From positions 19,593,501 to 19,657,500 of the forward strand of contig CM043869.1 in the NCBI GenBank assembly GCA_023846275.1: a stretch of 64,000 nucleotides of DNA, given 5' to 3'. Made by a program: the position numbers and the translations under genes. Under the pieces are notes generated by a model that had not been told where the DNA came from, did no database searches, and saw nothing but the letters and a program-made list of their open reading frames with translations. The stretch comes from Vanilla planifolia. Lineage: Eukaryota > Streptophyta > Magnoliopsida > Asparagales > Orchidaceae. This document shows positions 1-11,650 of the stretch, one piece after another; position 1 is the stretch's first letter; each line of letters starts with the position of its first letter.

Positions 1-3000
1 GATGCTCTAATCCGTAGTTACCAACTTGCATTTTCTTTGAGAAGCATTTCCCTTGGAGAAGGTATTGTAGACCATTTTTGAAACCTTTGACGTTTTTTGC
101 TTCATCGCTGTATCACTGATGTTTTAGCAGGTAATATTAAGAGGAGCAAAATATTATTAACTATTCAACCTTATTTTTCAAGTGCTGTTATTCTCTTTTG
201 CTCCTGCTGTTTGACATGAATTATTTTTGTTCGGAACTCTTTTTGCTTGTGTAGTTTATTCCCTTTTGATGCCAAGCATCAGCAAACTCCATTCTTGTTA
301 TTTTTTTCCTTTCAACTTTTGTTTTTTAGAAAATAATTTATCATTTTTCAACTTTATCTATTGATCTACAATTATCAATTGTGAATGCAATAATATTTAT
401 AGTTGTTAGAGAGGTGCTCGTATTTCCTATGATTCCTAATAAAGGGGTGGTGCTTCTATTAATTTCATTTGATGTCTACTGTGATAACCATCATAGTTAT
501 GTCTCTTTAATAGTTCTGCATTGTATATCCGTTAATTTTGTATATTGTTATCCATTAATAAGGATCACCCTTCTTTTTAAATAATACATACGAACTTTCC
601 AACACGTGTTATTAAAATAAAGATCTAAATTACTGTAGTCACCAGACTAATTCCTCGTTTGTTTTTAACTTCGTCCTTTGTTGATCAGGGTCCATTGTCA
701 TATAATACTGCTGGGGCCTACCTCCCCTTCAATCTGTGTAGTCAACACAACGCTTGTATGCACATACATGAGGGATTGTTGCCTTGCTCTTCATGTTCTG
801 CTCATGCATCTTTAGAATTGCGTGAACAATTCCATTTCTAGCCATGTGCATTGCACCTTCCTCTCCTCCCATTGCCTTGTGATACTCATATGATCAAGCC
901 ACACATATGATCAAGCCGCATCCTCAGCTTTGCATGTGACTAGGGTGGAGTTTCCTGTGGGCATGCATTGCCTGCCCCCATAACCTTTCTTGGGGTCTCT
1001 TAGTAGCATGCTTCTCATTTGTGTAGTGGCCCTATTTGTCATGTTGTTGACCATGGATCTATTCAAGAATCAATAGTTTTGGATTTTTGGTGATTGTTGC
1101 AAAATGTTGTTGGTGACTACTTTTTTTTCTCTCGCTAGATTCCTGCCTATTGTGTCATCTCATAAGATAGCTTTCTGTCTCTTTACGGTTACGGCTAGTC
1201 CAACAATGACTTATTCTGAAAACCATTAATGCCATTAAAAATTCATCTTGCAACTGCATTGATTTCTCTGTAAGATTATCAGCTATTGCATTGATTTCTG
1301 TTTGAATTTAGGTTTTTCTAGTTTGTTTTATGGTTTCTGGTTTTGTGCCAAAGCTCAGGTTTTGGTCCAGGCCGGTCCAGTCCTAAAGTTGCATCAGTAA
1401 TTTGAATTTGGATGAAACCATAGTTATTTATAATTTTTATATAATTCTTCTCTTATTCAAACATTGAGTTTAGTATAATGGTTCCTTCCTTTTCCTAAGA
1501 GTGCCATGAATTTAGAAGTCCTGTGATTGATTCCTAGGTCATGCAAGCTTCATTGCAATTTAGCTTTATTTAAACTTGATTTTACTTTATCATCTCTTTA
1601 TAAACAAACTCTGATTTTATTTAGAAATCTATTTTTCATAAAGGAAAATTTAATTAAATGAAATCAAATTTGTTTACATGAAATCTGATAATCTGATTTT
1701 ATTTGTAAAAGAAAAGCAGAAATCATATTTTAAAAATCAGAAAATCTGATTTCTGACTTTATTTATAAAATTTGATTCTATTTATAAATTAAATCTTATG
1801 AAATCTGCTTGTAATTTGAAAAGTAGATTTTGTTTTGTAAATCTGTTTTTTTTATGTAAAATTTAATTTTACAATAGTGATTCTATGATATCTGATTTTT
1901 ATTTATAAAATCTGATTGTAAATTAAAGTCAATTTTTAAAAATTTGATTTTAAAAAGGAATCTAATTTTATTTATGAAATATGGTTTTAAAATGGATAGT
2001 AGAGGTGTTGTATTTTGAAGCTGTTTTAGATTTTATTTTTTAAGATATGTTTTTTTTAAATTAATTTTATAAGCTGTATAGTTTGTATATTGTTTTTTTA
2101 AAAATGAAAAATTCAATATTTAAATAGTATTGTATTTTTTAAATACCAAAAATAATTTAATCATGTGCTATATTTTTTTTATTAATTTTAATTATTTTTT
2201 ATTTTTAAATTAATTTCAAAATTTCTAAAGATTTATAAAATATATTTAACAAATAGAAAACCGAAGCAGAAACAACCACCAGAACCATCAAAACTGAACT
2301 TTTGGCTAGGAAACTACTAAAACTCCAACCTTTGTTTGTATTTCTTCCTTAGTCTTCTCTCACCAAGCGAACTTGACTTTTGAGTATGCTCAATCCTTTC
2401 ATTGAATTTATCTCAGAATGGATCATCATGCATAATAAAAGAATTTAGACATCATTCTGCTAATTTGTAAAACATTGATTAACTGTACTTCTAGTTTAAA
2501 TGACTTGTTTCTTAGATTGATCATATCAGCTATTGAGATGCAGCTTTGAGAATAAATTTTAAATGCAGATGAATACTCATGGTACACACTTTTATCTTTC
2601 ATATATTCCATCAAAAAAGATAGAAACAACTGAAAATTGATGTTCTTTTAGGGATTCTTTGGTTATTATTTTCCTGTAACTTGCTTTGAAAAAGCATTCT
2701 ATGGTGGTTTTGCTGTTAGAAATGCAAAACGGAGTACCATTGTTTTTGCATGAACCTTTTTCATAATACCACTTGCAAGGTACTTGGTACTTGCAAGGTA
2801 CCTCTATGTTGGTGTGGGATTAAAAATGAGTATTCAATGCTAAAGAAGTGTTGGAGCTAGGAGTTATTTTTCTTTTTATTGGTGTTCAGTATGTCACATG
2901 TTTTTATCATACTTATATTAATATAATGTGTATCTATTCATGAACTCCGTTGTCTTTAATTATTTGCTAATTTTTCCTTCATTATTTTCAGGACCTTTGC

Positions 3001-6000
3001 CCCCATCACGTCGACGTTCTCTTTTCACTTTAGCAACATCAATGATCGTGTTTTCTTCAAAAGTTTTTCATTTATTACCTCTTATTTCAATTGCTAAGTC
3101 ATCCCTTGACAAAGCTATGGTATTTCAATTTATTCTTGTAAATTTATTCGTTTTTATGAAATCTTAGGAAATAAAATTAATTCTCGATATTTAATGATTT
3201 TACAACTGCGAACTTAATTATTCCTTGTTCGCATACATTGTAAGAGATCTTTTTCAATTCCATAGCGCTTTATTTCTGCAAAGGTTATGTAATGGAGATG
3301 TTACTTCCACTAGTAATTTTTACTATATTTTGCTACAGTATTGTTTGAAGGATACTAATTCTCTATTAAGCATTGAGAAGATGAAGAAGATGGAATAAAA
3401 ATTAACATTTGAATTTGGCCATCCACTTGTTGAAACCAAGAAAACAAATTATTAATGTGTTTTATTCTTTAGTTGATCTGGACATGTAGACTATGTTTGG
3501 AATACTGGATGGTTAGGTAATAGTTCGTATGTAACAGAGTTATAAAAAAGTAATGGTAAGGATTTAAGAGTAATAGGAAAAGCTAAATATAAATATTGAA
3601 ATTTGTTGATGTTAGTCAAGGTTTTGGCCTCTTGCTCGTTCTCCTCAATTCTTACTGGAAGAAAGTTTGCTAGGGCATGCTCAGAGTGTACACAATGACT
3701 TCAGAAGAGCAAATGAAGTCTTTAGTTTTGGGTAATGATTAATTCTTTATACAGTTGATATTTAGCATACAACCAAGCAGGATTGGTTGAGTCTACCTTT
3801 GTGTTGGTGCAATAAGCATGTCAAGGCATTTATTTTGATCAAGTTAGGCATAATGGATGTGCCATTCTTCCTTGAGAATTGTTGTATGGTCTAATGTAAA
3901 TGCAATTGGGGAACGTTTCCTTTTAAGGGATGAACCTCATTTCCCTTTAAAACATCATGTAGGGGTTAGCTGCATTGTACTGTGCATTAGTAGATATGAT
4001 AACTATTTAAGTCATAGATTTTATTGGTTTTAAATGAGTTATTTTGTCCTTTCACATGGTTTCCGGTGGTTCCATAAAACATTTATGTTCTATTTTTATT
4101 ATTCATCATGTAGCTTGAGAATTATTCTTGGTTCTCTACTAAATAAAAATTTATCTTAATTTCCCTTTCCGTGGGAGGTGAAGTTTTTGTTGGAGTTTCA
4201 AGACATCGTTGTTAAAACGAGTGTGCACTTGTGAGACATTGTGCCCTTGGATTGTATTGTATGTAGCCTTTACATCCTTGTTTGAAGTATTGATATATAA
4301 TGACTCTTGGACTAAAGTTTTGAAGCAGTTACCTCTTGGGTTTGAAAAGCTTGAAAATGTTTAACTTGCTTTTATGTGTCATGATGTATTAATCATGAGT
4401 ATTCTCTTCCATAATTGTATTCTTAATTTATAATTAATGTTTGTTGTTTTTGTTTATTGTGGCAATAGTACCTTTTAAAATATCTAAAACTTTTGTTGTG
4501 AAGCCTCCTGCCTGATTTTTCTTTGATATTTTTTATCAAATTTGCTTTATTTGTTTAGTTAAAGGGGTTCTATCATTGTCATGAGTCAGTGCATTTAATA
4601 TGCTCTCTTTCTTATTGATCTTTGACACCACTGCATATATAATAAGCATTGCTTGCATTTTGCACTACAACATATCTGCATTTAACAACAACAATACTAA
4701 CAAGCCTTAATCATGTAAAACGATGTTGGTCATATGATTCCTTTGATGTCATCATTAATAACAATCCCTTTTATAGCTCCATGTATTCAAATTTTGATCC
4801 ATATTACTTTGTAGAAGAACCGGTGCTTGCCACAAGTCAATTTGTTATTAGAGTGTAAACCTAGCATATGTTGGTTTGAGAAACAATGGGACCTAAATCA
4901 CTAAAAAAGACCTGCTGTTATCAGAAAATTGATGTTGTCATTAGAGTCAAAGATTGAATCATGTGGAGCTATTTGTTAAAATGAGAGCTAATTCTGAGGA
5001 CTATAGTTGTCTTAAGAACTGACCTATGGTTTGGAGACCAAGTCATAATTAAAGATCTTGGAGTCAAGGGAGATCTAGTCCAAGATAAAGAGGAAAGCCT
5101 GATGTTACTGGGAGTTAGAACACTGGAGAACAAGCTTTAGATATAAAAAAGACCTGCTGTTATCAGAAAATTGATGATGTCATTAGAGTCAAAGATTGAA
5201 TCATGTGGAGCTATTTGTTAAAATGAGAGCTAATTCTGAGGACTATAGTTGTCTTAAGAACTGACCTATGGTTTGGAGACCAAGTCATAATTAAAGATCT
5301 TGGAGTCAAGGGAGATCTAGTCCAAGATAAAGAGGAAAGCCTGATGTTACTGGGAGTTAGAACACTGGAGAACAAGCTTTAGATATAAAATTGTCAAAGA
5401 AGCAAGAACATGAAGGCTGAATATTAAATTGTTTCAATCACAAGGATCCAACTATCTAATTGATTGATTGTTTAATTCCTTGGGTTAGAGTGTTGCTCAA
5501 TCATAGTGTTGTAGATGAATCTGAAGAATTTTTATCACAATTTTCTTAGGTTAGGTTTGACTTATGAAATTCTTTGTTATAAGGATTTGTTTGGGATGAT
5601 AGATTTGATTTGGATTATTTTGGTTTGGATGATAAAGGTTGGATGAATTTTATGAAGGTTTTCTTATTTCAAACTATTAGATCTTGAATTAAGGGCAAGG
5701 ATGATATGAGTATCTTGATTTATCGACTATGTCTTTGTGACTCTTTCCATATAACCTTGTTGGCCTATAATAGAAACTTAGACGAGCCATGTAAAATCAT
5801 GTTGATTATTCTTAAATATAAACTATTTTTGGATTAAATCTTCTTTAGATAGGAAATGTTGATTGATGTGAAATCCTAAGGACTGGATTTGCATTTTACT
5901 TAGGTTTTTGGGTTAATGGATATTGGAGTTAAATTTAACTACTATCATGCATGAGAGAGTTGGAAAAAAAAATGATCATCATATTCTCTTTAAGTTGGAG

Positions 6001-8800
6001 GTTTTATCATCAATCAGAATGTATACCTAAGTCAATTGACATTGAACAAGTGATCATCGATGTTAGACAAGCAGTTCAATGGTATTCCAAGGCTAGAGCT
6101 AGAGAAATGGGTGGCTTCCTCACATGGAGAACAAAGACTGAGACTAGCCTAAAGATGGATCAACTTTGGAACTCTAGGTTAATCCTGAACTCTTCTAAAA
6201 CTCACTTCATCTAAATTTCCTCTTCTATCTCTACTCCAAGTAACTCATCTTTTAATCACCTATTTACTAGTCTTTTGTCATATCTAAATCTTCATTTTCC
6301 CCCAATTTTCATGGATGCATTACAACTGTCGATATGCAAATGATGTTGACATTTATATTCCAAAAACATCAAAACTTCCTCCCTTTATGCTAATGCCAAA
6401 TTTGAGCACTATAAGGTTTTCATTAACATACTAATTCCTTATCATATTCCATTACGTATTCTTTAATCCATTTCCAAAGAAGTCATTTAATTTTTTTATT
6501 TGTACTTTTGGAGACCAATATTTTTTAGCATATAATATCATTATTCTTATTGCTAGAAACCACAAAACTCTCCTAAAAGCTTGAGTTCAATACTCTAATT
6601 TAATTACTCAATATGAACTTGGATTTCAGTTGTAAGAAAAGCTTGTTTATAACATATAGCCGGTATCCCGCTCGTACTTCATTTTGTCTTCATAATTCTT
6701 ATAAAATGTTTTAAATTTTAGAGGTGTCCAGAAATTTTAATGTTGTAAAGGGATATATGGTAATGGCACACAAGTTACTAGAGTTGTAAAAGTCTATTTT
6801 CTTGTAATAGGTCCAACGTTGGCAGTAAAGTACTTGCAAGTGATTCATATACATTCTTTCACCTTTTTATGAACATTGACCATAACATGCATCGTCTTAA
6901 TGTTGTATTCAATGAGATAAATAAGCCGTCAATAACTTGAATACTTTAAGAAAAACAGTGTTTTTTTTGTTGTCTATTCCTTGATTCATATTTATTGTGC
7001 TAATGATAAGCATTATCAACGCTGATGCTTGGGGCAGGTTGATCCATTTCTTTCTCTGGTAGAAGATTGCAAATTGCAGGCTGTGAGGTCTGCATCTGAT
7101 GTTCCCATAGTTTATGGTTCAAAAGAGGATGACACCAATGCATCAAAATCTCTTTCTGCCATCGTATTATCTGATGATCGTTCCATAGAATCAATGGCTT
7201 CTGTAATTGTGAATGGTTTTGTGAACTTGTCAGATGTAAGCCAACCACGAGTCTTTCTTGCCAAATATTTCTTTTTCCTAGTTAAATTAATTATCGTTTA
7301 ATCATAAAACAGATAAAAAATTGTTGTTATGCCCTTGTCTTCTACAGTCAGAATCGTCTGCCATGAAAATGCAACTGCTTAAGGAGTTCTTGCCAGATGA
7401 TTTGTGTCCTTTAGGAGCTCAGTTTGTACATGTTTCGGAGCAATTATCACCACGTTGCAAAAGGCAAATATGCCAAGAAAATGTATAATAACTTGGCTTT
7501 CTTCAACTATGTACTTGCATTTGATGTAAAGGTAAAATTATGCATGTAATATATTATGCAGGCCAACCTTTCAGATCTTACACAAGAAGATGGTTGTGCT
7601 GAAGCAAATGATGGTGTTTCAGATGCAAAATCCCAACTGCACATGGATTCCACCCTTTTGAGCGTCAACCAACTATTGGAATCTGTATGGATTATACCTT
7701 TTAGAATCGCCATTGCTATCTACTTTATATCATTACTAACCACCCAATATTCATGTGGGGCATGACAAAGAGGGTCATAATCAATCCCATAATTGTTTTC
7801 TTGTCATTCAAATCAACTTGCCAAGTATATCGAACCAGCTCTTTGTTGAAGTTCTGTTGCCTAATTCACAACTTTTAGCACAGTGGCATTCAAAAAAGGT
7901 TTAAGCTGTAGATCAAGTTTATCGCTTAGTTGACAGCTTTGTCAAATTGTACATTAAACCTTCCCGTACCGTGGCCTAGGTCACCTATTGTATATGTTCC
8001 CCTACCTGATCTTTAGTACTGTTGGTTTGGTTGGGTTAATGGTTTTGTGCATACTTGTGCAAGGACAAATTTTACCAATATCACGTATTTGTATCTGGAA
8101 TTTCCCGTTTCTTAGTAACGTACTTGCTTGTGATCAATAAATTACCCAACACAGGTAGTGGAGACAGCTCGGCAAGTTGGAAGAATTTCAGTATCAACCA
8201 CACCTGATGTTCCATTCAAAGAAATGGCTAACCAATGCGAGGCTCTTCTGATGGGTAAACAGCAGAAGTTGTCTGTTTTCGTTGCTTCCCAGCAAAAACA
8301 ACAAGTTTCTCTGGTTCAAGCTGTTTCTATTCCATCAGTCACCACACAAGTAAACCAATTAGAAACGGTATGCTATTTTTCTGTAGTTATTACATTCAAA
8401 AGCTATCATAAGCTAAGCTTTATGCTCTGCTCAGAGTTCTCCTTTTCCATATTTGTTATTTTGTTTTAGTTCAAATCAACAATAAAGGCCTCTATAGATC
8501 ATGAGTTTCTGTTAATAGGTTATCTTTTGGTAATAAACTTATATAGAGAAATTTTTTTTATTATGTAATTTAGACAGTGTACCAAACTTTTTCTTCGGCA
8601 TTGGATTTTAACCTTAAATCTTCTCAGTTTGAAGGTAAAATACTACTTATTAGCTTAGTCTTTGAATTTCTACGATGCAGGTTGGTAATCCTTTATTTGA
8701 TGGCATTGCAATTAGCATGATGACCTGCGCTCATTCCAAGTTCTTGAAGCTCCCAGCATCGAGCCCATATGACAACTTCCTTAAAGCCGCAGGCTGTTGA
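1..8800 (+). CDS. SRL2-like: EFR3 / SEMI-ROLLED LEAF 2-like protein, 3' part (7 exons, 5' end outside window)
   Basis: Exons read as 1-61, 2992-3119, 7038-7235, 7348-7482, 7562-7684, 8155-8367 and 8681-8800 (stop TGA 8798-8800), all with GT..AG borders and joining in frame to 325 residues. The 61/2992 junction is phase 1; the rest are phase 0. Recognised from family landmarks: a segment reading PPSRRRSLFTLATSM, then VDPFLSLVEDCKLQAV across the 3119/7038 junction, FLPDD, QLLESVVETARQVG, a QCEAL motif, and the typical C-terminus SPYDNFLKAAGC just before the stop. Plant EFR3/SRL2 proteins are roughly 1,000 residues of ARM/HEAT-like helical repeats. EFR3 anchors phosphatidylinositol 4-kinase at the plasma membrane in yeast and animals, and rice SRL2 affects leaf rolling. 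Only the C-terminal third is here, so the N-terminal membrane-anchoring part cannot be judged. The poorly conserved stretch at 7348-7684 is where splice choices are least certain. No frameshift seen. Confidence 0.85.
62..2991 (+). other. Intron of the EFR3-like gene (2.9 kb)
   Basis: Bounded by donor GTATTG at 62 and acceptor TTTTCAG ending at 2991. About 1590-2230 is very AT-rich, with many degenerate copies of a word like AAATCTGATTTTATTTATAAA, partly in both orientations. No ORF inside is coding by my reading. A short doubled word, ACTTGCAAGGTAC, occurs at about 2771-2801. Confidence 0.75.
1590..2000. repeat. AT-rich minisatellite-like tract, AAATCTGATTTTATTTATAAA word
   Basis: The word ATCTGATTTTATTTATAAA and its variants recur many times over about 400 bases, with occasional reverse-complement forms (AAATCAGA). 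Copies are degenerate and irregularly spaced. Similar words reappear at about 45650-45790. The whole could be eroded MITE-like sequence or slippage-grown AT-rich DNA. Confidence 0.5.
3120..7037 (+). other. Intron of the EFR3-like gene (3.9 kb)
   Basis: Donor GTATTTC at 3120, acceptor GGGGCAG ending at 7037, phase 0. The protein reads straight across from ...LDKAM to VDPFLSLVEDC, as in homologues, so no exon is missing between them. It holds a recent 242-bp tandem duplication (4907-5390). An 87-codon open frame at 5951-6214 matches nothing I know and is most likely chance. Confidence 0.75.
4907..5390. repeat. Near-perfect 242-bp tandem duplication, 2 copies
   Basis: Copy 1 spans about 4907-5148 and copy 2 about 5149-5390. 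By eye they differ at a single base (GTTGTCATT against GATGTCATT, about 25 bases in). This marks a very recent duplication, or an assembly artefact. It lies inside the 3.9-kb intron and carries no ORF. Confidence 0.9.
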
Positions 8801-10829
8801 TTTGAAGTCCGGTTCTTACCCGAGGCTCTACAAATTTTGACTAACAGTTCTGGGTATGTTGTTATGTTGCTTTTATATTTAATTTATCCTCTTTGTTCTT
8901 CTTAACATTGACCCATAAGATGGGGAAGGAAGGTTGTTGACTAGGTAGGCATGCTATCGATTGACTGTGTGATAATGTCCTACCATTCATGTGTTTGATA
9001 TTAGAACAATGATTAAAATTGATATACGTAAACATCTTTTTTGTCCGGGCCTTTCCTTTATGATTATTTCACAAATTTGGCCATATCTCTTAAGAGTCGT
9101 TTGGTTTAGTGTTATCAGGCAATAATGATATCAAAATCATTATGTAATGTAATGCTCAAGCTTGTTTTGGACAATTATTTCATTTGATGCTTTCTTGTTA
9201 CCCTGAAGGGCCTTTGTTGGGAATTTGAAGTGTAATTGTTTCATGGATTTTATTGATACGTGCAAGCAGTCATAAACAAACGGATAGAGTTTAATAATAT
9301 CAGCTAAGACTAATTTATGAGTTAATTTAATATTATCTAATTAATTTTCTTTATGAATTTTTACCTAGATTTGAGTATAATGTTAGTTTTACTTATAAAT
9401 TGCAATTATTAATAATATTTTTTTAGAAATATTATCAAATTAAATATTCAAATTTTTTTTCAATGATATTATATCATGTAGTAATATTAAAAAATTAAGT
9501 ATACCTATCTAACGTTATTAATAATTACAATTTTATCTAAAAAATGAATCAATCTATAACACAAATTTAAGAGATGTTTAGATGCTAATTATCTTTAGTA
9601 TTTTTCATTAAATTTTTTTAAGAATATTTTTATTAATTATTTCAATGTATTTGAAGTTCTTAGTTTTGATATGCTATAAAAATCTTTTATGAATAAAAAT
9701 GCATAATTAAAAAAAATACAAATGAGTAAAAATATTCACAAAATCAATGAGTTACTTCTAAAGTGTGATAATTTTATAGTTTTGAGAATTATGTTGGTAA
9801 ATACATAGTCTACTATGGGTAAATGTAAGGACCATATCCTAATTTTTTTTTCTAACAAGTCATTTTTAGTAAACTCCTCATTGTCATGTTAATTATCATG
9901 ATTTGACTATCAGTTAGGGAGTGAAATGTTAACAAAAATTTTAAGTTGGTCTAAATAATATCTTTAAGGTTTCTTTTTAAAATATGAAATAAATCTAAAA
10001 TTTTAATTTGAAATTATGATGTTTGATAACCAAGTAACCTAATAATTTTTCTAAAAGATAATTTGGTTATATAAGATGCCTTTAGTCATCATTTGACATA
10101 GATAAAATTTTTCATCTTTGTGAAAATTTATTTATTATCTTAAAAATACTATTATTATATTTAAAATATGCAATAGTCATAGATCAAAATTAATAAAACA
10201 ATTTTCTTAATATTCACTTAAAATTAATAAAGTTATATATTAATTAGATCTCTAGTTGTATTCTTTATAATTTATAGACTCTACATTAAAAAATAAAATA
10301 GTTTGCATCTTTTTTTTTAATTAATGTTAATAAAATCTAAACTTTAACAAATTAATCATCTTATCTTTTCACATATGATCTATTTCCTCCAAAATATAAT
10401 TCAATAATTAGACAATCTTATAATAAGATTTTAGGAATAAATAAAACTTCTCTTTAGTAAATATAGTTTTATCTTTAATTTACTATAAATTATGTAAAAG
10501 TTAGAATAATATATCAACCTTTAATATGTTAAAAATATAATATATTACATTTTAGTAATAAACATAACTAATGTAACTCAAGATATCAACTAGTTTATTC
10601 TAATTTTTAAGGTCATGTTTTAAGTTAAATGAATAATGTTATAAAAATTGAATACTATTTTTGTGTTTATAATTTAATCTCTTATAAGTATTAATATATT
10701 TTTAATTATGGTGAGCTATAGCTAGAATAAATTCTTTATGAAATAAACATTATCTCTAATATCTTAAAGCTTATATAATAATATAAAACTCTTTATCATA
10801 AGTAAAATATCTTTTTTAAAAAATATTTA
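8801..10829. other. AT-rich spacer downstream of the EFR3-like gene
   Basis: Holds the 3' UTR of the EFR3-like gene, of unknown length because no clean AATAAA site follows the stop, then very AT-rich DNA. No coding frame or RNA gene seen. Confidence 0.6.
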
Positions 10830-11650
10830 GCTTCTCACTAAAAATACTTTCGAATGTCAACTCAAATTTTCACCAATACCAACTTTGAATGCATCACATG
10901 TAAGCTTTAACACTTCATACAAATTTGATAGTTTTAAGATTTGAAAAATCATTAAGTCCTTAATTTGAATAAATACCTTTTTCATTATCTTAATCAACAA
11001 AAAGAATATATCCTTCTTTAATAAATTAGTTATATGTGCTATAATTGTATTGAGATGTTTAATGAATTTTTATTAAATATAAGTAGCTTATGAAGAATAT
11101 GGATATTAATAAGACTTTTAGATACAAGATAATCCTCTATTGATTTTATTTTTATAGTATCAAGTTGAAGACTTTTTGATAGAGATAAAAAAATTATAAA
11201 AATCAATTTACTTTTTAATAATTAATAATTTCTCTAAATTTGTAAATAATTTCATCAAGACTATAAATAAAGATATCATTAAAAATCTTGTAAGGAATCT
11301 TTCTAACTGGTTTCTATTTGTGTTTATCAAATGCATTAAAGTACTTGGACTATTTGATAATCTAAAAATCATAACTAACCACCATATAGTTTACCTAAAA
11401 TTTTAAAATGATTTTTAATTCAAATTTAAGTTTAATCCTTTTTTGATAATAAGCATTTCTAATATCTATATTTGAGAAATAATTCCCACTAGAAACCAAA
11501 TTGAAAATATTTTCAAGGCTAAGTATAGAAAATCTATGCTTGATTGTGAACATATTAATGCTTAATTATTAACATGTGTTCTCTAACTGTCATCTTTTTT
11601 GAATCTAACAAAATAAGAATGAAACTATAATTAACTCTTTGTTCCCTTTC
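10830..11650 (-). mobile_element. Decayed Ty3/gypsy pol fragment (reverse transcriptase to RNase H)
   Basis: Read on the minus strand through many stops and frameshifts. Fragments follow the order of a gypsy pol gene: a KKD-T-R-M-like stretch near 11600, then one like FSNIDIRNAYYQ (family FSKIDLRSGYHQ) near 11480, then one like IKSIEDYLVSKS-IN (family VKAIEEWPTPKS) near 11150, NLLKKGYIF near 11010, and LTCDAFKVGIGENLS (family ECDASGVGIGAVL, RNase H) near 10890. The order is right and only the sequence is eroded. No LTRs or primer-binding site found. Very old. Confidence 0.6.

Noticed and set aside
5951..6214. 87-codon ORF in the large intron of the EFR3-like gene
   Set aside because: No homology recognised. 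The host protein reads across the intron without it, so it is not an exon.
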